A stretch of DNA of 64,000 bases from Alkalibacterium sp. (GCA_007692455.1 RECC01000036.1:124001-188000); one strand, 5' to 3'; shown: positions 18,284-27,572, counted from the stretch's first letter. Program-made: numbers and translations. Notes: a model not told the origin generated them from the sequence alone.

Positions 18284-18507
18284 ATCCATAAAAGGCCATA
18301 CTGAAGGTACAGAAAAAGAGAGATGTTCCCTGCGGTGAAAGAACATCAGTCGACCTTAAGTGCTCCCTTTTATCTCTGCATAAGAAATTATGCCGTTTCT
18401 TGGCGTTAACAAGACTGAAGAGGTAATGACTGACTGAATAAGTCGTTGCAAACAAGGTGGTACCGCGTACGAACGTCCTTGTATGTAGCGATTTATTCAG
18501 TTTTTTT
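18284..18507 (+). ncRNA. T-box leader controlling alaS
   Basis: The diagnostic T-box sequence AACAAGGTGGTACCGCG is at 18451-18467. The terminator is CTGAATAAGTCG (18434-18445) pairing with CGATTTATTCAG (18489-18500), followed by TTTTTTT. The 5' part folds into a stem I with a GATGTTC/GAACATC hairpin holding a GGTG loop motif. The Ala codon GCT at 18362-18364, on the 3' side of stem I, is the only GCN there and is the likely specifier. Uncharged tRNA-Ala would pair with the specifier and the T-box bulge, favour the antiterminator and turn alaS on. The family is certain; the specifier is inferred. Confidence 0.93.
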
Positions 18508-18539
18508 GATTTCTAAAAACATAAGATAGGATGATGACA

Positions 18540-21185
18540 ATGAAACAATTATCAAGTAGTGAGTTCAGACAGCTCTTTTTAGATTTTTTTGAAGAAAAAG
18601 GACATAAAATCGAAAAAAGCGCGTCTCTGGTTCCTGTAGAAGATCCGACACTGTTATGGATAAATTCCGGTGTAGCAACGATGAAGAAGTATTTTGACGG
18701 GACTGTGAAACCTGAAAACCCAAGAATAGCCAGTTCACAAAAAAGTATCCGTACCAATGATATTGAAAATGTAGGAGTCACTGCACGCCATCATACTCTG
18801 TTTGAAATGCTGGGTAACTTCTCAATCGGCGATTACTTTAAAAAAGAAGCCATCGAATGGGCTTGGGAATTTCTGACTAGTCCAAAATGGATGGATATGG
18901 ATGAAGAAAAATTGTACGTTACTGTCTATCCTGATGATGAAGATGCCTACTCTATCTGGAAAGATGTTATTGGCCTTGACGCTTCACATATTGTAAAAGA
19001 AGAAGGCAACTTCTGGGACATAGGTGAAGGACCGTGCGGACCGAACTCGGAGATATTCTATGATCGCGGCGAAGAATACAATGACCTACCTGAAGGTCAT
19101 GAAGAGAACTATCCGGGAGGAGAGAATGAACGCTGGCTCGAAATCTGGAACTTAGTCTTTTCGCAGTTTAATCATAAGCCGGATCATTCTTATGACCCAC
19201 TGCCGAACAAAAATATTGATACTGGAATGGGACTCGAAAGAGTTCTGTCCATAATACAGGACGCACCGACTAACTTTGAAACAGATCTGTTCATGCCAAT
19301 TATTGAGAAAATTGAAGAAAAATCAGGCATCAGCTACTCTGAAGATAAAGAGAAAAAAGTGAGCTTCAAAGTGATTGCTGACCATGTAAGAACTTTGGCA
19401 TTTGCTATAAGCGACGGAGCTCTACCTTCAAATGAAGGTCGCGGTTATGTTCTAAGACGACTGCTTAGAAGAAGTGTGATGCACGGACGCAGACTGTCTA
19501 TTGAGAAGCCTTTCCTTTCAGAATTAGTTCCGGTTGTGGCTGAAATCATGAAGGAACACTATCCGGAAGTGAGCAGTAAGCAGGAGTTTGCAGCAAAGGT
19601 TATTTTAAATGAAGAAGAACGTTTCCTTGAAACACTGGCAGCCGGTATCGAGCGTGCTAATGAAATAATTGCAGAACTGAAGGCGACATCACAGAGTGTC
19701 ATCTCAGGCGAATACGTCTTCCAGTTGTATGACACATTCGGCTTCCCTGTTGAACTGACTGAAGAACTGGTTAGTGAAGAATCAATAGAGATAGACTATG
19801 CCGGTTTTTCCCAAGAAATGGAAAAACAAAGAGAACGTGCACGATCCGCTCGTCAGGCAGAAGGATCAATGGCTGTACAATCTTCTCTTTTAAATAGCCT
19901 TTCAGTTAAGAGCGAATTTACTGGCTATGAAGAGGATGAAACAGTCAGCAAGCTTATAAGAATCATTAAGGACGAGGAATTTGTCCAGGAAGCTGCAGAA
20001 GGAGACAATGTGAAAGTACTCTTCGATTACACTCCTTTTTATGCTGAAAAAGGAGGACAGGCTGGCGACACAGGACTGATTCTTGATGAAAGTCAGACGG
20101 TAGTAGCAGAAATTACTGCAGTCAAGCCTGGACCGGACGGACAGTCCATTCATGAAGCTGCTGTAAGAAAACCACTTAAATCAGATGCAGATTACACCCT
20201 AGTCATTGATAGAAAAAGAAGAAGACTGATTGAACGTAATCATACAGCTACTCATTTACTGCATCAGGCATTGAAGGACGTTCTAGGAGATCATGCAAAT
20301 CAGGCAGGTTCACTCGTTGAAGAAGACCACCTCCGCTTTGATTTTACTCATTTCGGACAAGTGAGTGAACAAGAACTGGCAGATATGGAAGAGCGTGTTA
20401 ACGAAAAAATTCAGGAAAACTTTAGGGTAGAAACACTCAATACAACTATCGATAAAGCTAAAGAACTGGGAGCCATGGCATTATTTGGTGAAAAGTATGG
20501 TAAAAATGTTAGAGTGGTTATGGTTGGGGATTATTCCAAAGAGCTCTGTGGGGGAACACATGTGAACACCACTGCAGAGATAGGCCTGTTTAAGATTACC
20601 TCTGAAGCAGGTATAGGCGCTGGCGTTAGACGTATTACAGCCCGTTCAAGTGAAGGGGCATATAAGTGGATGGAAGACCAGTTACGCATCCTGAAAGAAG
20701 CTTCTAAATTGATGAAAGTACAGGCGCCTCATGAAGTGCCGCTTAAAGTTGAGGGACTACTGAAGGAATTAAAGGAAATTACTCAGGTAAACGAATCACT
20801 CCATGCGAAATTGGCCAATGCACAGGCTGACGAAGTCTTTACTCAAGTTAAGTCAGTTAAAGGTGTCACGTATATTGCTGAGGAGATAAAAGCTAAAGAT
20901 ATGAATCAGTTAAGACAGCTCGCAGATAAATGGAAGCAGCTGAAAGTTTCTGATATTCTGGTACTGGGTCTTAGAGGTGACGAGAAAGTTAACCTAATTG
21001 TTTCCCTGAATAAAGAAGCTATTGAAAAAGGGCTTAAGGCAGGAGATATCATTAAGCACATTTCTCCTTTTGTTAAAGGAGGCGGGGGCGGCCGACCTGA
21101 TTTTGCTCAGGCAGGCGGAAAAAATCCTGATGGGCTTCCGCAGGCTCTTGATGCCGTAGACACTTATCTGGATACGTCACTATAG
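18540..21185 (+). CDS. alaS: Alanyl-tRNA synthetase
   Basis: Charges tRNA-Ala and edits mischarged Ser/Gly. At 881 residues it has all domains: the class II catalytic core (SSSEFRQLFLDFFEEKGH, then TLLWINSGVATMKKYFDG), the editing domain with the zinc-ligand motif NHTATHLLH and the distant CGGTHV, and the C-terminal C-Ala region ending GGGGGRPDFAQAGGKNPDG. Start choice: ATG 18531 touches the Shine-Dalgarno (GATAGG, 18525-18530), while ATG 18540 is properly spaced and gives the family start MKQLSSSEF. Expression is under the T-box leader directly upstream. Confidence 0.97.
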   Translation: MKQLSSSEFRQLFLDFFEEKGHKIEKSASLVPVEDPTLLWINSGVATMKKYFDGTVKPENPRIASSQKSIRTNDIENVGVTARHHTLFEMLGNFSIGDYFKKEAIEWAWEFLTSPKWMDMDEEKLYVTVYPDDEDAYSIWKDVIGLDASHIVKEEGNFWDIGEGPCGPNSEIFYDRGEEYNDLPEGHEENYPGGENERWLEIWNLVFSQFNHKPDHSYDPLPNKNIDTGMGLERVLSIIQDAPTNFETDLFMPIIEKIEEKSGISYSEDKEKKVSFKVIADHVRTLAFAISDGALPSNEGRGYVLRRLLRRSVMHGRRLSIEKPFLSELVPVVAEIMKEHYPEVSSKQEFAAKVILNEEERFLETLAAGIERANEIIAELKATSQSVISGEYVFQLYDTFGFPVELTEELVSEESIEIDYAGFSQEMEKQRERARSARQAEGSMAVQSSLLNSLSVKSEFTGYEEDETVSKLIRIIKDEEFVQEAAEGDNVKVLFDYTPFYAEKGGQAGDTGLILDESQTVVAEITAVKPGPDGQSIHEAAVRKPLKSDADYTLVIDRKRRRLIERNHTATHLLHQALKDVLGDHANQAGSLVEEDHLRFDFTHFGQVSEQELADMEERVNEKIQENFRVETLNTTIDKAKELGAMALFGEKYGKNVRVVMVGDYSKELCGGTHVNTTAEIGLFKITSEAGIGAGVRRITARSSEGAYKWMEDQLRILKEASKLMKVQAPHEVPLKVEGLLKELKEITQVNESLHAKLANAQADEVFTQVKSVKGVTYIAEEIKAKDMNQLRQLADKWKQLKVSDILVLGLRGDEKVNLIVSLNKEAIEKGLKAGDIIKHISPFVKGGGGGRPDFAQAGGKNPDGLPQALDAVDTYLDTSL

Positions 21186-21238
21186 GACGTTCTATTGGTC
21201 TCTTCGTTTTAAAAAAGGGAAATCATGTTCAGATTAGA

Positions 21239-21267
21239 TTGTACTTTCGTTGCTTTTCTAGTAAAAT
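21239..21267 (+). promoter_or_regulatory. Promoter of the ireB-ruvX-DUF1292 unit
   Basis: TTGTAC (21239-21244), a 17-base spacer and TAAAAT (21262-21267), 70 bases before ireB. Confidence 0.6.
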
Positions 21268-21336
21268 ATAACTAACTTGAACTTGCGCAATGAGACAGTA
21301 AGTTTTTGACGGAAAATGTATGGAGGGAACAGACTT

Positions 21337-21594
21337 ATGACTTCAAATGACCATACCGTTCGTTTTAGCGTAGAAAATATAGACGAACATAATGTAGAAG
21401 AAACACTGACACTTGTATACAAAGCTCTGGAAGAAAAGGGCTACAATCCGATTAATCAGATTGTGGGCTATCTCTTATCTGGAGATCCTGCTTATATTCC
21501 ACGCCACAATGATGCCCGTAACTTAATCAAGCGTCATGAACGTGATGAATTACTTGAAGAACTGGTTACACATTATTTAAAGAGTGAAAAGTAG
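21337..21594 (+). CDS. ireB: IreB family regulatory phosphoprotein (UPF0297)
   Basis: IreB in enterococci is a substrate of the Ser/Thr kinase IreK and phosphatase IreP and affects cephalosporin tolerance. The 85-residue protein matches the family ([22 protein letters not shown] start, then the [30 protein letters not shown] core). Thr2 and Thr7 lie in the N-terminal region phosphorylated in Enterococcus; phosphorylation here is inferred. An ATG at 21316 is in frame, but ATG 21337, nine bases after GGAGGG, is the better start. It is one base from ruvX, and the ireB-ruvX-DUF1292 trio is conserved across Firmicutes. Confidence 0.94.
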   Translation: MTSNDHTVRFSVENIDEHNVEETLTLVYKALEEKGYNPINQIVGYLLSGDPAYIPRHNDARNLIKRHERDELLEELVTHYLKSEK

Positions 21595-21595
21595 T

Positions 21596-22021
21596 ATGCG
21601 GATAATGGGACTGGATGTCGGCTCTAAAACAATAGGCGTTGCAATAAGTGACTTGTTTGGCTGGACGGCCCAGGGAATTGAAACGATAAAAATCAACGAA
21701 GCACGAGAGGAACTTGGTTTTGACCGTTTGAAAGAACTGATTGAGGAATACGAGGTTGAATCGATAGTCGTTGGGCTACCAAAAAATATGGATGGTTCAA
21801 TTGGAAATCGGGCTGAAATTTCGCTTTCTTATGGGAAAAAGCTCGAGGACCTCTTTTCTCTTCCCGTTATCTTTCAAGATGAACGGCTGACCACAATGCA
21901 GGCAACGCGGATGCTGATTGAAGAAGGTAATACATCCAGAAAAAAACGTAAAAAAGTAATTGATAAACTGGCGGCTGTAATGATTCTTCAGAATTATCTC
22001 GATCAGCAGTCAAACAAATAA
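21596..22021 (+). CDS. ruvX: Putative pre-16S rRNA nuclease / Holliday junction resolvase-like RuvX (YqgF)
   Basis: An RNase H-like fold protein of 141 residues. [19 protein letters not shown] gives the first acidic residue (Asp6), [14 protein letters not shown] is the central family motif, and [15 protein letters not shown] holds the second acidic site. In E. coli YqgF processes the 5' end of 16S rRNA; a Holliday-junction role was an earlier prediction. ATG 21596 starts two bases past the ireB stop, implying translational coupling; a GTG at 21584 inside ireB would add four residues and seems unlikely. Confidence 0.94.
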   Translation: MRIMGLDVGSKTIGVAISDLFGWTAQGIETIKINEAREELGFDRLKELIEEYEVESIVVGLPKNMDGSIGNRAEISLSYGKKLEDLFSLPVIFQDERLTTMQATRMLIEEGNTSRKKRKKVIDKLAAVMILQNYLDQQSNK

Positions 22022-22045
22022 TTTATTACACAAGGAGTTTTTATA

Positions 22046-22363
22046 ATGACAAAAGATCATAACCACGAGCATGACCATAACAATGAAGAAGAGCATGAGC
22101 ATGATTACATTACCATTATAGACGAAGAAGGAAATGAAGAATTATACGAAATACTGTTCACCTTTGACTCTGAGGACTTCGACAAGTCTTATGTACTGGT
22201 CTTCCCATCAGGTACGAGTGAAGGAGAAGAGGTTGAATTGTCTGCATTTTCTTACACTGAATCAGATGGTGGTCTTGAAGGAACATTAAGTGCCATTGAA
22301 ACAGACGAAGAATGGGAAATGATTGAAGAAGTGTTAAACACTTTCATTAGTGAAGAAGAATAA
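22046..22363 (+). CDS. DUF1292 family protein (YrzB-like) with His-rich N-terminus
   Basis: A very acidic 105-residue protein of unknown function, the usual third gene of the ireB-ruvX cluster. The DUF1292 core is visible from about residue 21 ([24 protein letters not shown], then KSYVLVFP). The first ~20 residues are unusual: seven histidines alternate with Asp/Glu/Asn, resembling a metal-binding tail. AAGGAG precedes ATG 22046, and a terminator follows directly. I cannot assign a function; the constant association with ruvX and ireB hints at a housekeeping role. Confidence 0.88.
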   Translation: MTKDHNHEHDHNNEEEHEHDYITIIDEEGNEELYEILFTFDSEDFDKSYVLVFPSGTSEGEEVELSAFSYTESDGGLEGTLSAIETDEEWEMIEEVLNTFISEEE

Positions 22364-22371
22364 ATCTAACA

Positions 22372-22403
22372 GAAAAGACGGAGTAGTTTTCCGTCTTTTT
22401 TTT
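22372..22403 (+). terminator. Terminator after the ireB-ruvX-DUF1292 unit
   Basis: Stem AAAAGACGGA / TCCGTCTTTT with a short loop and a run of eight or more Ts. Confidence 0.9.
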
Positions 22404-22475
22404 ATGGGACTTAAAAGTATGCCCTTGAAGTCTGCTCTTGAACAGCTACTGCTTTTTTAACAGATTAAATAGTGC

Positions 22476-22504
22476 TTTCGCATATAGAGCTATTTGTGTA
22501 TAAT
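22476..22504 (+). promoter_or_regulatory. Candidate promoter of mltG
   Basis: Perfect TATAAT at 22499-22504 with a weak -35 (TTTCGC, 22476-22481) at 17-base spacing, about 40 bases before the gene. Confidence 0.5.
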
Positions 22505-22542
22505 GATAGAGATAACTTCAACGGAAAAAGGATGGACAGTGT

Positions 22543-23628
22543 ATGCCCAACAGACAATCAACTCAAGCCGTAAGAAAAATAGTTCTGAGTATTGTTTCTA
22601 TATTAATTATTTTAGTCATTATACTTGTAGTATCCGGCTATCATTACTATACGACTTCTTTGGAACCTTTAGAACCGGAAAGCAATGAGGATGTACCTGT
22701 GGAGATTCCAATCGGTTCATCGCGAACAGACATAGCTAGAATATTGGAAGAAAATAATATCATTAGAAGTGCATTTGTATTCAATTATCATTTGCGTTTT
22801 ACCGGTGAAGAGGGCTTTCAAGCAGGCTATTACCTATTCTCTCCTTCAATGTCTACCGATGAAATTGTCTGGATGCTGCAGGAAGGCGGGACGCCCATTA
22901 CTGAGGAGTCTACTGGCCGATTGACAATTCCTGAAGGCTACACAATCGAACAAGTGGCGATTGTTATTGACAATCAAACTGACTATTCTGTGGATGATTT
23001 TTTTGAACTAGTTGAGAGTGACGACTTTCTTGATGAAAAATATGAAGAGTTTCCTGAACTACTTGCCGAAGCAATTGAGCATAAAGACGAAACGCTCTAT
23101 ACTTTAGAAGGGTATCTCTACCCGGCAACGTATGAGTACTTTGAAGATACCAGTCTGGATAATCTTGTCACTCAAATGATTTCACGTATGGACTCTGTTA
23201 TGAGTGAGTATTATGGTGAAATAGCTGAAATGGACAGCTCCGTTCATGACATTCTTACTATGGCCTCTTTTATTGAAAGAGAAGGAATCACTTATGAAGA
23301 CAGAGAGCTGATTTCAGGGGTCTTCTATAATAGACTGGAAATAGATATGCCGCTGCAGACGGATGTGAGCGTGACTTATGCGCTAGGTCAACACCAGGAA
23401 CGTATTACTTATGATGACCTGGAAGTCGATTCGCCGTATAACTTGTATGAACATAGAGGACTAGGGCCAGGTCCGGTGAACAATCCGGATGAAGAATCGA
23501 TTCGGGCCAGCATGTATCCGGCGGAAACAGATTACATGTTCTTTCTTGCAGATTTATCAACAAGAAACATCTATTTCTCTGAAACATACGAACAGCATCT
23601 TGAATACCAAAATGAATACCTGCGCTAG
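22543..23628 (+). CDS. mltG: Endolytic murein transglycosylase MltG
   Basis: A membrane-anchored enzyme that cuts nascent glycan strands and sets their length. A short basic N-terminus is followed by one membrane helix (about residues 12-34). An extracellular LysM-like region comes next, then the YceG/MltG catalytic domain with SFIEREG (242-248) carrying the conserved glutamate and FYNRLEIDMPLQTDVSVTYA just after. The GPGPVNNPDEESIRASMYP block is a family signature. At 361 residues it lacks the long cytoplasmic extension seen in streptococcal MltG. AAAGGATG serves as ribosome binding site. It is commonly found near greA and udk in Lactobacillales, as here. Confidence 0.95.
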   Translation: MPNRQSTQAVRKIVLSIVSILIILVIILVVSGYHYYTTSLEPLEPESNEDVPVEIPIGSSRTDIARILEENNIIRSAFVFNYHLRFTGEEGFQAGYYLFSPSMSTDEIVWMLQEGGTPITEESTGRLTIPEGYTIEQVAIVIDNQTDYSVDDFFELVESDDFLDEKYEEFPELLAEAIEHKDETLYTLEGYLYPATYEYFEDTSLDNLVTQMISRMDSVMSEYYGEIAEMDSSVHDILTMASFIEREGITYEDRELISGVFYNRLEIDMPLQTDVSVTYALGQHQERITYDDLEVDSPYNLYEHRGLGPGPVNNPDEESIRASMYPAETDYMFFLADLSTRNIYFSETYEQHLEYQNEYLR

Positions 23629-23632
23629 AAAG

Positions 23633-23670
23633 AAGCATTGAGTCCATAATTGGACTCAGTGCTTTTATTG
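23633..23670 (+). terminator. Terminator after mltG
   Basis: AAGCATTGAGTCCA / TGGACTCAGTGCTT stem with a TAAT loop and a short T-run; the weak tail may allow read-through into udk. Confidence 0.7.
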
Positions 23671-23707
23671 AGAACTTGATAGAATAATTTTGAGAGGAAA
23701 GTGAAGT

Positions 23708-24346
23708 ATGAGTGAAAGACACAAGCCAATTGTTATAGGTGTGACGGGAGGTTCCGGTAGTGGGAAGACCAGCGTCAGTCAGTCAATTTACAACTTTTTC
23801 CCTGGCAAATCGATTATGATGCTTGAACAGGACTCGTATTACAAAAATCAGGATCACTTGAGCTTTGAAGAACGACTGAAAACTAATTACGATCACCCAT
23901 TTGCATTTGATACAGAATTACTGATTTCCCATTTGAACGAGTTACTGAACTATGAAAGCATTGAAAAACCGGTGTATGATTATACAAAGCATACTAGAAG
24001 TAATGAAACCATTGCTCAGATGCCAAAAGACGTCATTATTCTCGAAGGAATCCTTATTCTCGAAGATGCACGATTAAGAGATTTAATGGACATAAAGGTA
24101 TATGTCGATACAGACGATGATATCCGAATTATCAGACGCATAAAGAGGGACATTGAAGAGCGCGGAAGAACGCTTGATAACGTTATTGATCAGTATCTCC
24201 AGGTTGTTAAGCCTATGCATAGTCAATTTATTGAGCCGACGAAAAAGTACGCAGATATTATTATTCCTGAGGGTGGAAGAAATCAGGTTGCCATTGATCT
24301 CATGACAACTAAGATTAATACAATTTTCGAAGAGCGCGCAATGTAA
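23708..24346 (+). CDS. udk: Uridine/cytidine kinase
   Basis: Phosphorylates uridine and cytidine in pyrimidine salvage, complementing the de novo operon at 51-61 kb. The P-loop GGSGSGKT is at 14-21. [18 protein letters not shown] and the [13 protein letters not shown] segment are uridine-kinase signatures, and [14 protein letters not shown] is the lid region. At 212 residues it is full length. A good ribosome binding site (GAGAGGAAAG) precedes ATG 23708. It sits between mltG and greA, a frequent order in this group. Confidence 0.97.
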   Translation: MSERHKPIVIGVTGGSGSGKTSVSQSIYNFFPGKSIMMLEQDSYYKNQDHLSFEERLKTNYDHPFAFDTELLISHLNELLNYESIEKPVYDYTKHTRSNETIAQMPKDVIILEGILILEDARLRDLMDIKVYVDTDDDIRIIRRIKRDIEERGRTLDNVIDQYLQVVKPMHSQFIEPTKKYADIIIPEGGRNQVAIDLMTTKINTIFEERAM

Positions 24347-24495
24347 TATATTATCCTTAATTTATAAAAACGCTTTACTTAATGAAATGTTCATGGTATC
24401 TTTGTTCCATTAAGAATTTAGGAACCAGCTAAATTTTATTTTTTTTTAACATTTTTAACAAACTACGAATTACTAATAATGAGGTGGAAATATTG

Positions 24496-24969
24496 ATGAC
24501 AGAAAAAGTTTATCCTATGACTTTAGAAGGTAAAGAAAAATTGGAAAATGAATTGAAACAGTTGAAATCAGTTAAACGTAAAGAAGTTGTTGAACGCATC
24601 AAGATTGCTCGAGGATTTGGCGATTTATCTGAGAATTCAGAATATGAATCTGCTAAAGATGAGCAGGCTTTTGTAGAAGGAAGAATCAGCACGATTGAAA
24701 ACATGCTTCAAAATGCTCAATTGATTGACAGTTCTAACTCCAAAGAAGGAGAAGTGACACTTGGCCGTTCTGTAATCTTCAAAGAATTACCCGATGGGAT
24801 TGAAGAAGAGTATACCATTGTCGGAAAAGCGGAAGCTGATCCCTTCTCAGGAAAGATTTCTAACGAATCCCCAATCGCTCAGGCCCTTATGGGTAAGACA
24901 ATTGGAGAGAAAGTATCAATTGATACACCAGGCGGAAGCATGGAAGTTGAAATTACTAACGTATTTTAA
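24496..24969 (+). CDS. greA: Transcription elongation factor GreA
   Basis: GreA stimulates transcript cleavage by backtracked RNA polymerase. The 157-residue protein has an N-terminal coiled coil (about residues 8-72) with the acidic tip region ([18 protein letters not shown]) that enters the polymerase channel, and a C-terminal FKBP-like domain ending MEVEITNVF. Start choice: GTG 24484 is part of the Shine-Dalgarno (GAGGTGGA, 24481-24488); ATG 24496, giving [16 protein letters not shown], is correct by spacing and family length. The 149-base gap before it is AT-rich and holds a weak inverted repeat (CTTAATG / CATTAAG) but no clear terminator or promoter. Confidence 0.96.
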   Translation: MTEKVYPMTLEGKEKLENELKQLKSVKRKEVVERIKIARGFGDLSENSEYESAKDEQAFVEGRISTIENMLQNAQLIDSSNSKEGEVTLGRSVIFKELPDGIEEEYTIVGKAEADPFSGKISNESPIAQALMGKTIGEKVSIDTPGGSMEVEITNVF

Positions 24970-24971
24970 GT

Positions 24972-25012
24972 TAAAGGTTAAAGAGGGAATTTATCCTTCT
25001 TTAACCTTTTTC
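24972..25012 (+). terminator. Terminator after greA
   Basis: Stem AAAGGTTAAAGAGG / CTTCTTTAACCTTT followed by Ts. Confidence 0.9.
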
Positions 25013-25056
25013 TAGTTCCTGAGACCGATTTTTCGTTTCAACTAGTGCTATTAACT

Positions 25057-25084
25057 TTGTAATTAGCTATACTATTAGTATAAA
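25057..25084 (+). promoter_or_regulatory. Candidate promoter of liaFSR
   Basis: TTGTAA (25057-25062), a 16-base spacer and TATAAA (25079-25084), immediately before the liaF ribosome binding site, so the leader is very short. In related species the operon is autoregulated by LiaR, but I cannot identify a LiaR site with confidence. Confidence 0.45.
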
Positions 25085-25101
25085 CAAAGGAGGTGTCACT
25101 C

Positions 25102-25839
25102 ATGAATTCATCTCTCTATAGAACAGCTATGATACTTCTGTTTGTCTGGTTATTTTATCAGATTTTCAATAATTTGTTTTTACTGCTGCTTTTAGTTGGT
25201 GCTTTATTTTCTTATATCCTTTACAGAGGATCAGATCAGGAAGAAGAAAAAAAATCCGGTTATTTGTGGACTGCATTAGGTCTGCTGCTGCTGTCTCTGT
25301 TTTTTACCAGTGCTTTCTGGGCGATTCTCGGGGTTTTTCTCGTAGTAGAGTTTAACAGTAACAGTCGATTATCTAGAACGGTCAGAGATCCATTATTTAA
25401 GAAAAAACAATATTGGCAGGAAAAAGAATATGTCAGTGTAAACTGGGATAATTATGATGCAAGTGATTTGCAGTTTTCGAGAAACAAATGGTTTGGAGAC
25501 GATTCTATTGGGAAAGAGATTTTCCAATGGGAGGATAAAAATTATATCAGGTTATTAGGGGATACATTTTTTGACTTAGGTAATACAATACTACCTAAAA
25601 AAGAGAATATCATTTTAATACGTAAAGGTCTGGGTGACACTAAAATAATTGTTCCCCGTGACACCGCTCTATCTGTAAATGTAAGCATGGGTCTGGGCAA
25701 ACTTGTCATTGATAAAGAAGAATATACATTGAAAAATGAAACGGTCAAATGGCATTCTTCCGACTATTCCACATCTATGAGAAAACTGAAGATTGTTACC
25801 AGCACATTAGTGGGTGAGATAGAGGTGGTTCATCTATGA
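25102..25839 (+). CDS. liaF: LiaF-like cell-envelope stress regulator (VraT/LiaF family)
   Basis: The membrane inhibitor of the LiaS kinase. The N-terminal ~90 residues hold several hydrophobic segments (RTAMILLFVWLFYQIFNNLF, then a second long block to about residue 85). A soluble C-terminal toast-rack domain follows (DLGNTILPKKENIILIRKGLGDTKIIVPRD, then VNVSMGLGKLVID), which is the LiaF signature. Start choice: GTG 25093 belongs to the Shine-Dalgarno AAAGGAGGTG, so ATG 25102 is used (245 residues). Its stop overlaps the kinase start (ATGA at 25836-25839), as expected for a three-component operon. Confidence 0.92.
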   Translation: MNSSLYRTAMILLFVWLFYQIFNNLFLLLLLVGALFSYILYRGSDQEEEKKSGYLWTALGLLLLSLFFTSAFWAILGVFLVVEFNSNSRLSRTVRDPLFKKKQYWQEKEYVSVNWDNYDASDLQFSRNKWFGDDSIGKEIFQWEDKNYIRLLGDTFFDLGNTILPKKENIILIRKGLGDTKIIVPRDTALSVNVSMGLGKLVIDKEEYTLKNETVKWHSSDYSTSMRKLKIVTSTLVGEIEVVHL

Positions 25840-26888
25840 AACGAACCCTTCCTGTATTTTTCAGGTATTTTTTTCTTTATTTGTCTATTCTGTTATTCAT
25901 TTCTGTGTTCATCTTACTATCGCTGGCAGAAAACCAGTGGATTACTGCTTTATATCAGGCAAACTTTATTGGCATCTCTCTTATTCTCTATCTGATATTA
26001 TTTTCACTGGGCCTTGCCATTCTGACTGTAGCCTATTTGAGAGCATTCGAAAAAAAGAAATTGCGGAAAGTGGAAGAAGGCCTTCGGATGATGAGTCAGG
26101 GGCATTATTCTGCTTCAATTTTCATGGATATGTATTCTCTTGATACCCCGCTGCAGATAAATGAAGATGTAGACAGACAATTTATTAAGCTGCATGAAAA
26201 ATTGATGTTTATGGCAGATCAGGCTCTAAAATACGCACAGGAGTCCAATGGTATAAGTGAGGAGTCACGTGAAGAAATACTTGAGAATGAAAGACGGCGA
26301 ATAGCCCGGGAACTGCATGATTCGGTCAGTCAGCAGTTGTTTGCAGCATCCATGCTGCTGTCAGCTGCCAATCATCAGATAAAAGACTGCCCGGATAGTG
26401 TAGTCAAGCAGCTTAAAATGGTTGAAGAAGCTATAAATGCTTCGCAAACTGAAATGCGTGCCTTACTGCTTCATTTGAGGCCTGTCCAGCTTGATGGAAA
26501 ATCCTTGAAACAGGGGATAGAACAGCTATTAAAAGAACTGTCTTCCAAAACTGAAATCACCATTCATTATACAATAGAGTCAATCACTCTTTCCCAGGTT
26601 ATAGAAGATCATTTCTTTAGAATCATCCAGGAACTTCTGTCCAATGTACTGAGGCATGCGAAAGCAAAAGAGCTGGAAGTTTATTTAAGAAAACAGGAAG
26701 AGCTGATTCAGCTCAGTATCATTGATGACGGTGTAGGTTTTAATGTGTCAGAATCAAAATCGGGCAGCTACGGCTTACATAACATCAGAGAAAGAATTGA
26801 AGGCATGGGTGGTCATGTCAAGATAATATCATTAAAAGATATAGGGACACGCATTGAAATATCTGTCCCGTATAATTCGGGAGGATGA
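25836..26888 (+). CDS. liaS: Sensor histidine kinase LiaS (VraS family)
   Basis: An intramembrane-sensing kinase. Two membrane helices (about 13-31 and 44-68) are joined by a very short outside loop. A HAMP-like linker, a HisKA_3 dimerisation domain with the phosphorylated His161 in ARELHDSVSQQ, and a C-terminal HATPase (LLSNVLRHAKAKELEV N-box, then DDGVGFN) follow. The domain order and 350-residue length match LiaS/VraS. It overlaps liaF by four bases and is followed by liaR. The family responds to cell-wall antibiotics and membrane-active peptides; that this one does so is inference. Confidence 0.95.
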   Translation: MKRTLPVFFRYFFLYLSILLFISVFILLSLAENQWITALYQANFIGISLILYLILFSLGLAILTVAYLRAFEKKKLRKVEEGLRMMSQGHYSASIFMDMYSLDTPLQINEDVDRQFIKLHEKLMFMADQALKYAQESNGISEESREEILENERRRIARELHDSVSQQLFAASMLLSAANHQIKDCPDSVVKQLKMVEEAINASQTEMRALLLHLRPVQLDGKSLKQGIEQLLKELSSKTEITIHYTIESITLSQVIEDHFFRIIQELLSNVLRHAKAKELEVYLRKQEELIQLSIIDDGVGFNVSESKSGSYGLHNIRERIEGMGGHVKIISLKDIGTRIEISVPYNSGG

Positions 26889-26892
26889 ATGT

Positions 26893-27531
26893 ATGATAAA
26901 TTTACTACTTGTAGACGATCATCAGATGGTGAGGCTTGGTTTGTCTTCCTTTTTCTCAATTCAGGAAGATTTTAGAATTGTCGGTGAAGCTGAAAACGGT
27001 AAAGAAGGGGTTAATCTTGCTCTGGAATTGAAACCGGACATTATTTTGATGGATTTAGTGATGGAAGTTATGGATGGCACCGAGGCAACTGAAGAAATTA
27101 TTAGCAAGTGGCCGGAAGCGAAAATAATGATTCTTACCAGCTTTATAGATGATGAGAAAGTATTCCCAGCAATGCAGGCAGGGGCGTGCGGCTATATACT
27201 TAAAACTTCTTCAGCTCAGGAAATTGCTGATGCAGTCAGAAGTACCTTCAATGGTGATAATTACATCGAAGAAGAAGTCAGTAATATACTTGAAGAAAAA
27301 AAAGAACACAAAGACAGAGAATATCTGCATGAACGATTGACGAGCCGTGAAAACGAAGTTGTTCAGTTAATTTCCAGAGGCTACACGAATCAGGAAATAG
27401 CAGATGAATTGTTTATTACTTTAAAAACGGTTAAAACGCACGTTTCGAACATACTGTCCAAATTGGAAGTAGAGGACCGGACTCAAGTGGCTATATACGC
27501 GTTTCGACACGACCTGGTCGAAGACGAGTAA
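26893..27531 (+). CDS. liaR: Response regulator LiaR (VraR family, NarL/FixJ type)
   Basis: A receiver domain with acidic pocket DD near residues 8-9, the phospho-acceptor Asp54 (ILMDLVMEVMDG) and conserved Thr/Lys switch positions is joined to a LuxR-type helix-turn-helix (LTSRENEVVQLISRGYTNQEI, then TLKTVKTHVSNILSKL). Start choice: ATG 26893, eight bases after GGGAGG, gives MINLLLVDDHQMVRLG (212 residues); an ATG at 26854 lies inside liaS. It completes the liaF-liaS-liaR operon and in relatives controls envelope-protective genes, including daptomycin-response loci. Confidence 0.95.
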   Translation: MINLLLVDDHQMVRLGLSSFFSIQEDFRIVGEAENGKEGVNLALELKPDIILMDLVMEVMDGTEATEEIISKWPEAKIMILTSFIDDEKVFPAMQAGACGYILKTSSAQEIADAVRSTFNGDNYIEEEVSNILEEKKEHKDREYLHERLTSRENEVVQLISRGYTNQEIADELFITLKTVKTHVSNILSKLEVEDRTQVAIYAFRHDLVEDE

Positions 27532-27572
27532 CAGTTCCAGTCTCGGATAATTTGAATTATTGACTGCTAGCT

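Noticed and set aside
24370-24420. Inverted repeat CTTAATG / CATTAAG between udk and greA
   Set aside because: Seven AT-rich base pairs with a long loop and no T-run directly after; probably chance in an AT-rich gap.
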